Assembly (NCBI GenBank): GCA_018222665.1
Contig: JAAEZW010000068.1
Coordinates: 1 to 8,103 of the forward strand
Length of the DNA stretch: 8,103 bases
Source: Paracoccaceae bacterium
GTDB taxonomy: Bacteria > Pseudomonadota > Alphaproteobacteria > Rhodobacterales > Rhodobacteraceae
Direction of reading: 5' to 3'
Positions 5,782 to 8,103 of the stretch are shown one piece after another. The position numbers and the translations under genes are program-made. Each line of letters starts with the position of its first letter. Positions within the stretch are counted from its first letter, which is position 1. The notes beneath the pieces were generated by a model. That model made no database searches. It had not been told where the DNA came from and saw nothing but the letters and a program-made list of their open reading frames with translations.

Positions 5782-7188
5782 ATGAATAAACCTATGAAAC
5801 CAGATCCCACTTTTCACGCATCTCCAAAATTGGCGATGCAAGCACCAGTGGAAAATTTTGCATTCACAATCATGCTTGGAAAAGACGCGTCCCAACATGA
5901 TGGTCTGGCCGTCATCGACTTGCGAAAAGACTCGCAAACGTACGGTGAGATCGTGCATCAAGTCATGGTACCCACAACTGGCGATGAATTTCATCACTTT
6001 GGATGGAATGCGTGCTCGTCTTCGTTATCCCCGCTTTCGGGGCATGCTTTTTTAGAGCGCCGGTATTTGATCGTGCCCGGCATCAGATCCAGCCGAATTT
6101 ATATTTTCGACGTAAAAGAGCCACTAGAAGCGAAGATTCACAAAGTGATTGAGCCCGAGGAAGTCTTCGCAAAAACTGGTTATTCTCGGCCACATACAAT
6201 CCACTGTGGCCCTGAAGGTATTTATGTATCAACTCTTGGCGGCTCTGGCGAAGATGGCACTGAATCACCTCCCGGCATCTTTATCATGGATTGCGAGACT
6301 TTCGATATCATCGGTCGCTATGAAATGGATCGCGGACAGCAGGATAAACACTATGATTTTTGGTGGAACCTGCCACAAGACTACATGGTAAGCTCAGAAT
6401 GGGGGCTACCTCCACAATTTGAAAATGGCGTGGTTCCTGAAGATCTACTCAGCAACAAGTATGGACACTCTATCCATTTCTGGGATCTACGCGCACGCAA
6501 AAATATCCAAACGATTGATCTTGGCGAAAATTACCAAATGGCCCTCGAAATCAGGCCAGCACACGATCCAACTAAATCGTATGGCTTCTGCGGTGTTGTC
6601 GTAGACACAACAAATCTTCAGGGAGCGATCTTTACTTGGTGGCGCGGTGACGATAATACTTGGCAAGCTAAAAAAGTGATCACGATAGATCCAAGACCTG
6701 AAGATCCCGAAAATCTTCCAGATCTTTTGAAAGGGTTTTCGGCAGTACCACCACTCGTTACAGACATAGACCTAAGCCTCGACGACAAATACCTATACGT
6801 CGCTTGCTGGGGCCTTGGTGAAATGCACCAGTACGATGTGTCAGATCCGTTCAATCCTGTTTTAGCAGGAAAAGTTGAATTGGGTGGTATCGCGAGAGAA
6901 ACTAATCACCCCAATGGCAAAGAGTTCTTGTATGGACCTCAAATGGTTGAAGTAAGCCGTGATGGAAAACGCGTTTATTGGACAAATTCTCTCTATTCTA
7001 CCTGGGATGACCAATTCTACCCACATCAAGAAGGTGGACAAATGGTCATGGCGAATGTTGGTGAAAACGGTGGGCTAACTTTAGATCCTAATTTTTACAT
7101 CAACTTCCCAGAGAACACACGTGCCCACCAAATTCGTCTAGAGGGCGGAGACTGCTCCACAGATAGTTTCTGTTACCCTTCAGTCTAA
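5782..7188 (+). CDS. mtoX: SBP56-family methanethiol oxidase (selenium-binding protein homologue)
   Basis: A 468-aa protein colinear over its full length with human SELENBP1 and bacterial SBP56. Members studied in bacteria and human oxidise methanethiol to formaldehyde, H2S and H2O2; the bacterial enzyme is copper-dependent. Landmarks include EFHHFGWNACSS (69-80), SSRIYIFDV (103-111), KVIEPEEVFAK (121-131), PHTIHC (137-142), YDFWWN (191-196), SSEWG (204-208), YGHSIHFWDL (227-236), LEIRPAHDP (255-263), LSLDDKYLY (331-339), QYDVSDP (350-356), LYSTWDDQFYP (404-414) and AHQIRLEGGDCSTD (448-461). Likely metal ligands are among His71, His72, His138, His141, His232 and His449. Oddities: the usual N-terminal Cys-Gly-Pro-Gly-Tyr motif is replaced by DPTFHASP, the residue matching human Cys57 is Gly55, and the C-terminus has an added FCYPSV. 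No signal peptide is seen, suggesting a cytoplasmic enzyme. Neighbours handle its product formaldehyde. Confidence 0.9.
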   Translation: MNKPMKPDPTFHASPKLAMQAPVENFAFTIMLGKDASQHDGLAVIDLRKDSQTYGEIVHQVMVPTTGDEFHHFGWNACSSSLSPLSGHAFLERRYLIVPGIRSSRIYIFDVKEPLEAKIHKVIEPEEVFAKTGYSRPHTIHCGPEGIYVSTLGGSGEDGTESPPGIFIMDCETFDIIGRYEMDRGQQDKHYDFWWNLPQDYMVSSEWGLPPQFENGVVPEDLLSNKYGHSIHFWDLRARKNIQTIDLGENYQMALEIRPAHDPTKSYGFCGVVVDTTNLQGAIFTWWRGDDNTWQAKKVITIDPRPEDPENLPDLLKGFSAVPPLVTDIDLSLDDKYLYVACWGLGEMHQYDVSDPFNPVLAGKVELGGIARETNHPNGKEFLYGPQMVEVSRDGKRVYWTNSLYSTWDDQFYPHQEGGQMVMANVGENGGLTLDPNFYINFPENTRAHQIRLEGGDCSTDSFCYPSV

Positions 7189-7866
7189 ATGATGGAATAC
7201 ACGTCTTTGACGGCCCTATGGTGGGCCGTCATTTTTTCTGGAGTTTATCACGGACTTAACCCAGGAATGGGGTGGCCTCTTGCAGTTTCCGCTGCACTTA
7301 TGGAGCAGAAATTCTCCGCATTGCCGAAAGCACTTTTGCTTTTGGCAGTCGGTCATCTTGTAGCTATGATTGCTATTCTTGCTCCATTCACAATGATGAT
7401 CTGGTTGATTGAAAAAGAGTATCAGATCAGAATCGGTGCCAGCCTCATTGTTATTGGGATGGGTATCTATTTACTCATAAACCCAAAACACCCACGGTAT
7501 TTGGCCCGTGTACATCCTGCTAAGTTAGGTTTGTGGTCGTTCTTATCTGCCCTCGCACATGGTGCAGCGCTAATGCTTGTCCCAATTTACCTGGGAATTT
7601 GCGAAATCGCAGAAAATACGAGTAATCCGATGGAGATTGGACACGCTGCTGCTCAAAATTTAATGTCCAACGATCTCTCAACCGCACTGCTTGTTTCTTT
7701 TGTTCATACAATTTCGATGGGTTTTTCAGGAGCTGTGTTAGCGCTGTTTGTATATTGGTGGCTGGGGCTCAAATTCATTTCAAAAGCTTGGTTCAATCTG
7801 GATAAAATCTGGGCGCTCAGTCTAATCTTAGTCGGCGCCTTTGGATTATATTTTTCTGCTCACTAA
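7189..7866 (+). CDS. Six-helix integral membrane protein, possible metal transporter
   Basis: A 225-aa protein with about six hydrophobic segments: residues 7-25, 46-74, 80-97, 113-138, 163-194 and 206-223. Helices carry paired His and Met: His21/Met27 (GVYHGLNPGMGWP), His56/Met60 (VGHLVAM), His124/Met129 (LAHGAALMLVP) and His173/Met177 (VHTISMG). A His followed by Asn-Pro-Gly near the N-terminus recalls the 'HxxxPxH/G' motifs of nickel/cobalt exporters of the NicO/RcnA and UreH type, so a metal-transport fold is plausible, but no family is assigned firmly. The start ATG follows the mtoX stop with no gap (TAA then ATGATG), so translation is coupled. It lies between the oxidase and fghA, 29 bp before the latter. 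Because bacterial MtoX needs copper, delivery of copper is an attractive guess; export of a product such as sulfide is an alternative. Confidence 0.8.
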   Translation: MMEYTSLTALWWAVIFSGVYHGLNPGMGWPLAVSAALMEQKFSALPKALLLLAVGHLVAMIAILAPFTMMIWLIEKEYQIRIGASLIVIGMGIYLLINPKHPRYLARVHPAKLGLWSFLSALAHGAALMLVPIYLGICEIAENTSNPMEIGHAAAQNLMSNDLSTALLVSFVHTISMGFSGAVLALFVYWWLGLKFISKAWFNLDKIWALSLILVGAFGLYFSAH

Positions 7867-7895
7867 AATTTTCCTAAGTAGAAAGGAAACCTCTA

Positions 7896-8103
7896 ATGGA
7901 AACTTTGTCCGAGAATAAATGTTTTGGCGGAACACAGGGCGTTTATCGTCATTCATCCAAAGCGTGTCAGTGCGACATGACTTTTGCGGTGTTTCTGCCA
8001 GAAGAGGCCGTCAGCGGCCCAGTTCCCGTTTTGTGGTATTTGTCTGGGTTAACCTGCACGCATGAAAACGCAATGGTCAAAGCGGGTGCGCAGGCCTGGG
8101 CGG
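7896..8103 (+). CDS. fghA: S-formylglutathione hydrolase, N-terminal part (cut by window end)
   Basis: The first 69 codons of an esterase D-type S-formylglutathione hydrolase (EC 3.1.2.12), which splits S-formylglutathione into formate and glutathione in the cytosol. Diagnostic motifs are LSENKCFGGTQGVYRHSS (residues 4-21), CDMTFAVFLP (26-35) and the oxyanion-region WYLSGLTCTHENAMVKAG (47-64). Full-length homologues have about 280 residues, so roughly three quarters, including the GHSMGG-type catalytic serine, lie outside the window. AAAGGA (7882-7887) is 8 bases before the ATG. The gene is 29 bp downstream of the membrane protein gene and very likely in the same operon. It completes the formaldehyde route begun by divergent frmA. 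Synonym is frmB. Confidence 0.93.
   Translation, partial: METLSENKCFGGTQGVYRHSSKACQCDMTFAVFLPEEAVSGPVPVLWYLSGLTCTHENAMVKAGAQAWA

Noticed and set aside
5722..5997. 91-codon minus-strand frame across the iclR-mtoX junction
   Set aside because: It is antisense to mtoX, with a composition typical of reverse-strand translation and no motifs.
1..8103. CRISPR arrays, tRNA or rRNA genes, transposases, integrases
   Set aside because: No regularly spaced repeats, tRNA cloverleaf signatures, rRNA stretches or mobile-element proteins were seen on reading both strands.

Overview
The window suggests a moderately AT-rich marine alphaproteobacterium, most likely Rhodobacterales (Roseobacter-type). This is inferred from three things: a DUF1127 protein of the type common in that order, a VOC protein whose motifs resemble roseobacter homologues, and glutathione-dependent formaldehyde genes beside an SBP56-type methanethiol oxidase. 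No taxonomic marker gene is present, so the assignment is tentative.

Left region (14-1785, minus strand): a VOC/glyoxalase-fold protein is followed by a YbfB/YjiJ-type MFS transporter, probably one transcript. Middle region (about 1786-3409, mostly plus strand): an accessory-looking stretch of small genes. It holds a long imperfect inverted repeat abutting the ribosome binding site of a 66-aa protein, a coupled 78-aa two-helix membrane protein, a 435-bp non-coding stretch with two copies of a 30-bp repeat, a 31-aa peptide gene and a DUF1127 gene. At 3410-3721 on the minus strand lies a probable gene relic. It joins a signal-peptide-like N-terminus, lacking a normal start codon, to the C-terminal peptidoglycan-binding part of a GH108-type lysozyme.

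Right region (3742-8103): a coherent C1/sulfur module. frmA (S-(hydroxymethyl)glutathione dehydrogenase, minus strand) is divergent from a plus-strand operon of an IclR-family regulator, an SBP56/methanethiol oxidase homologue (mtoX), a six-helix membrane protein with intramembrane His/Met pairs, and the start of S-formylglutathione hydrolase (fghA, cut by the window end). The implied pathway is methanethiol to formaldehyde, H2S and H2O2 by MtoX, then formaldehyde-glutathione adduct to S-formylglutathione (FrmA), then to formate and glutathione (FghA). A perfect 7-1-7 palindrome with a second, half-conserved copy 20 bp away lies between frmA and iclR. It is the likely operator through which the IclR protein controls both directions. 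The main novelty candidates are this self-contained methanethiol-to-formate unit, the membrane protein as a possible copper or substrate handler, and the unusual N-terminus of the MtoX homologue.
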